Shown piece after piece: positions 61,891 to 64,000 of a stretch of DNA of 64,000 nt. This DNA comes from Streptomyces ficellus. Its GTDB lineage: Bacteria > Actinomycetota > Actinomycetes > Streptomycetales > Streptomycetaceae. Both the position numbers and the translations under genes were made by a program. Each line of letters begins with the position of its first letter. Position 1 is the stretch's first letter. Under the pieces are notes generated by a model. That model was not told the DNA's origin and did not search any database. It saw only the letters and a program-made list of their open reading frames with translations. The DNA lies in assembly GCF_009739905.1 (NCBI RefSeq), contig NZ_CP034279.1, positions 3,658,001 through 3,722,000 on the forward strand. The letters run 5' to 3'.

Positions 61891-62585
61891 GGGTTCTCCC
61901 CCTTGATGATCTTCGGCAGGTCCTTCTCGTACTCCTCGGCGGTGGTGTCGTCGTCGAAGATGACGTAGCCCTGGTCGGTCTTGGGCGAGAACGCGATCAC
62001 CTGTGCGCCGTGCATGGAGACGACCGAGCCGTCCTTCTCCTTCTTCGGCGGGTCGATGGAGATGCCGATCTGGCGGGCGCCCGCCTGGATCGTGGGGAAG
62101 TCGCCGGTGAGGCCGGTGAAGGACGCGTCACCGGCGCCGGGCAGCCACTTGGCGAGCTCGGCGGAGGTGTCCCGCTCGGGGTCGGTCGTGACGAACACGA
62201 CCTGGAGCTTGTCCTGGTCGGCCTTGGGGAGTTCCTTGCGGGCCACGGCGATGTTGCTCATCGTCAGCGGGCACACGTCGGGGCAGTGCGTGTAGCCGAA
62301 GTAGATGAGCGTCGGCTTGCCCTTGGTGCGCTCCCGCAGGTCGTACGGCCGGCCCTGGGTGTCCTTCAGGACGAGGTTGGGCTTCTCGAACGGCCGGTCG
62401 AGCACGGTGGCGGACTTCTCCGCCGGGGCGCCGCCGGACACGTCCGCGACGGAGCCGCCGGACGTGTCCTTGTCCCCGCCGCCGCACGCCGACAGGGTCA
62501 GCGCCGATACGGCGACGAGGGCGGCCGCGAGCGCGCCGGTGCGGCGACCCGACCGGGACCGTCCGCCGGTCTTCTGGATGTGCAT
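61887..62585 (-). CDS. sco: Sco/SenC copper metallochaperone
   Basis: 232 residues. A lipoprotein signal with lipobox LSAC (C34) anchors it outside. The thioredoxin fold carries CPDVC (C101, C105) and the copper-ligand histidine H192 in SMHGAQ. In Streptomyces lividans Sco takes Cu from ECuC and delivers it to the Cu-A site of cytochrome c oxidase, and is needed for morphogenesis under low copper (known). Its stop is coupled to ecuC. Confidence 0.94.
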   Translation of the reverse strand: MHIQKTGGRSRSGRRTGALAAALVAVSALTLSACGGGDKDTSGGSVADVSGGAPAEKSATVLDRPFEKPNLVLKDTQGRPYDLRERTKGKPTLIYFGYTHCPDVCPLTMSNIAVARKELPKADQDKLQVVFVTTDPERDTSAELAKWLPGAGDASFTGLTGDFPTIQAGARQIGISIDPPKKEKDGSVVSMHGAQVIAFSPKTDQGYVIFDDDTTAEEYEKDLPKIIKGENP

Positions 62586-62598
62586 GGTTTCTCTCTCG

Positions 62599-62637
62599 GT
62601 GTTCCGGGTGGTCCGGGTGTTCCGGGTGTTCCGGGGA
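62599..62637. repeat. GTTCCGGGT tandem repeat between ycnI-like gene and sco
   Basis: Three to four near-identical 9-10-bp copies just beyond the stop codon (62643) of the ycnI-like gene. Confidence 0.75.
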
Positions 62638-62642
62638 GGTCG

Positions 62643-63380
62643 TCAGGCGGAGCGGCGGCGTCCGGCCAGGACGCCGAAGGCCACGCCGGCGGCGCCGACG
62701 AGGATGCCCGCGACGCCGAGGACCCGGGCGGTGGTGTCACTGGAGTCGGCCGCGGCCGCGGTCTTCCCCTCCGTACCGTGGCCGCCCTTGTCCTCGCCCT
62801 TGCCGTCCGCGGTGGTAGTGGCACCGCCGTGGTGGTCGTCCGACGCCGCGGACAGCTTCAGGACGGGCGCGGGGGTCGCGGGCTCGGGAGCGCCGTCCTT
62901 GGGCTCCTCGATCCAGCGCACGACCTCCTTGTTGTCGTACGTCTGGAGGGCCTTGAAGACGAGCCGGTCGGCGTCCTCGGGGAGCCGGCCCAGCGAGACC
63001 GTGAACTGCTGGAACTCACCGGGCGCGATCTTGGCGCCGGTCGACGTCCAGGTGATCTTGGTGGCGGCCTCGGTGATCTGCTTCCCGTGCACCTCCAGCG
63101 GCTTGGCCAGCTTGGCCTTGGTGACCTCGGCCTTCCAGCCGGGGAGCGGCTGGGTGGAGACGGACGCGATCGGGTGGGCGGCCGGCAGCGAGACCTCGAG
63201 CTTCACGGTGGAGGCCTTGTCCCGCTCGTTCGGGACCTTGAAGTTCACGGTGGCGTACCCGCCCTTGGCGGCCTCGCCCTGCGGCTGGACGCTGACGTGG
63301 GCGAACGCGGTCCCGGAGAGCAGGACGACGGAGGAGACGGCGACGGTGCCGGCGAGGGCGACACGGGAGGAAAGGTTCAT
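62643..63380 (-). CDS. YcnI-like copper-binding protein
   Basis: 245 residues; ATG at 63380, with a GTG at 63392 possible. A signal peptide ending TAFA leaves mature HVSVQPQG with H28 at the N terminus, the copper ligand of YcnI (DUF1775) domains. After about 150 residues of beta-rich domain, with WIEEPKDGAPEPATPAP at its end, comes a His/Asp/Gly-rich linker (SDDHHGGA, GKGEDKGGHG) and a C-terminal helix with GRRRSA, anchoring it in the membrane. Probably co-transcribed with sco, ecuC, copCD and dtpA. Confidence 0.9.
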   Translation of the reverse strand: MNLSSRVALAGTVAVSSVVLLSGTAFAHVSVQPQGEAAKGGYATVNFKVPNERDKASTVKLEVSLPAAHPIASVSTQPLPGWKAEVTKAKLAKPLEVHGKQITEAATKITWTSTGAKIAPGEFQQFTVSLGRLPEDADRLVFKALQTYDNKEVVRWIEEPKDGAPEPATPAPVLKLSAASDDHHGGATTTADGKGEDKGGHGTEGKTAAAADSSDTTARVLGVAGILVGAAGVAFGVLAGRRRSA

Positions 63381-63479
63381 TTGGGAGCACACTCCACGGG
63401 GTCACATCGGTGGACGCGTGCGCACGGGCGCGGGGACGCGCGGGCGCACCACGGCGCCACTCCCGTCGAGTGGGCCGTG

Positions 63480-64000
63480 TCAGGCGGCGAGGGCGTAGAG
63501 CAATACGGCCGGCGGGCCGCGCCTGATCACCGTGTGCGCGAGTGCGTCCGCCGAGGCCGGCGGCGGAGGGTCGTCCTCGGTGCGCGGCGCGGGTCCGCCC
63601 GCGGGCAGCGCGGGCAGTCCGGCGGCCAGGGCGCGTACGAGGACGAGGGCGCCGCGCAGGGCGCGGACGAGCGCCCCTTCGGCGACCTCGGTGGCGCCGT
63701 GCGCCGACAGCCGGGCCAGCTTCAGCAGGGCGAGGTCGCCGCGCCGCAGCAGCCACCCGGTCGCGAGGGCGGCCAGCAGGTGCCCGAGGACCATGGGGAG
63801 GCTGGGCAGCAGCCCGGCGGCGGGTTCCGCCGCGTGGCCCGGATGGCCCGCGTGGCCCACCGGCGAGGCGGCGGCCGGGTCGATCCCGGCGCGGGTGACG
63901 ATCCGGTGCGCGTCGGCGGGGCTCAGCGACGACGCGCCGGCCCCGCACACCAGTTTGGCCGCCATTCGGATCAGTGCGTCGTCCGCCCGGCCGCCGATAT
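63480..64000 (-). CDS. Hydrophobic protein, N terminus beyond the window
   Basis: The frame is open to the window edge, so the true start is not seen (an ATG at 63965 is internal or one option). The visible 173 residues include a histidine-containing segment VGHAGHPGHAAEP, then a helix LPMVLGHLLAALATGWLL, a second, ALVLVRALAAGLPALP, and a Pro/Asp/Glu-rich end. It lies upstream of the copper genes on the same strand, and the histidine patch hints at metal handling. I do not recognise the family. Confidence 0.5.
   Translation of the reverse strand, partial: IGGRADDALIRMAAKLVCGAGASSLSPADAHRIVTRAGIDPAAASPVGHAGHPGHAAEPAAGLLPSLPMVLGHLLAALATGWLLRRGDLALLKLARLSAHGATEVAEGALVRALRGALVLVRALAAGLPALPAGGPAPRTEDDPPPPASADALAHTVIRRGPPAVLLYALAA

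Overview
The window is high-GC actinobacterial chromosome, almost certainly Streptomyces. Four things support this. The sporulation pair ssgR-ssgA is present. There are six copies of the 14-bp Streptomyces parS palindrome GTTTCACGTGAAAC. DnaA boxes follow the actinobacterial form TTGTCCACA/TTATCCACA. Gene order (femX, rpsF-ssb-rpsR-rplI, MATE, dnaB, ssgRA, thiC, hisC-cydABDC, kptA, lpd, serS, pheA, dtpA-copper genes) matches, from memory, the origin-proximal core arm of S. coelicolor/S. lividans near SCO3900-SCO3966. The parS density also fits a place close to oriC. Every real gene shows the strong G/C third-position bias expected of this genus.

Layout. 1-8.0 kb: a cell-wall pair (alanine-racemase-like gene and femX, minus strand), the ribosomal/replication operon rpsF-ssb-rpsR-rplI ending in a 13-bp terminator stem, a MATE exporter, and dnaB behind a leader with three DnaA boxes. 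8.1-19.8 kb: a looser segment of small unknown genes, a serine hydrolase, a GNAT, a divergent MarR/MFS pair with a clear operator-like repeat, a HbpS/GlcG-like gene, a shortened membrane gene, a HAD-phosphatase pseudogene, a globin-reductase fusion, a Nudix, a LysR regulator, a cystathionine lyase-type PLP enzyme, and small membrane and cupin proteins. 20-25 kb: ssgR-ssgA, a YibE/F transporter, and thiC under a TPP riboswitch. 25-30 kb: a TM protein, a PPP-type phosphatase, a LacI regulator and hisC. 30.4-38.6 kb: the cydA-cydB-cydDC operon behind a perfect Rex operator, followed by a GAF-GAF histidine kinase. 38.6-50.5 kb: an M23 peptidase, a Cof-type phosphatase, a luciferase-like oxidoreductase, kptA, a MerR regulator, a coupled M24 peptidase/EphD-like hydrolase-SDR fusion, and two tandem ATPase-permease ABC modules. 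50.5-58 kb: an MFS/GntR pair, lpdA, a second Cof phosphatase coupled to serS, and pheA. 58-64 kb: an extracytoplasmic copper and haem-peroxidase operon (ycnI-like, sco, ecuC, copCD fusion, dtpA) reading out of a membrane gene cut by the window edge.

How the genes work together. The clearest functional units are translation/replication (rpsF operon, dnaB), low-oxygen respiration sensed through NADH by Rex (cyd operon, next to a DevS-like kinase), copper delivery to respiratory oxidase and to a Tat-exported peroxidase, and sporulation control (ssgRA). Most genes are recognisable. No CRISPR, phage, insertion sequence or defence island was seen.

The least explained signals are structural. parS sites overlap the start codons of two genes, and two parS lie 8 bp apart. 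DnaA boxes cluster upstream of dnaB and serS. Short tandem repeats sit at, or just after, the stop codons of many genes, in several cases duplicating the stop codon itself.
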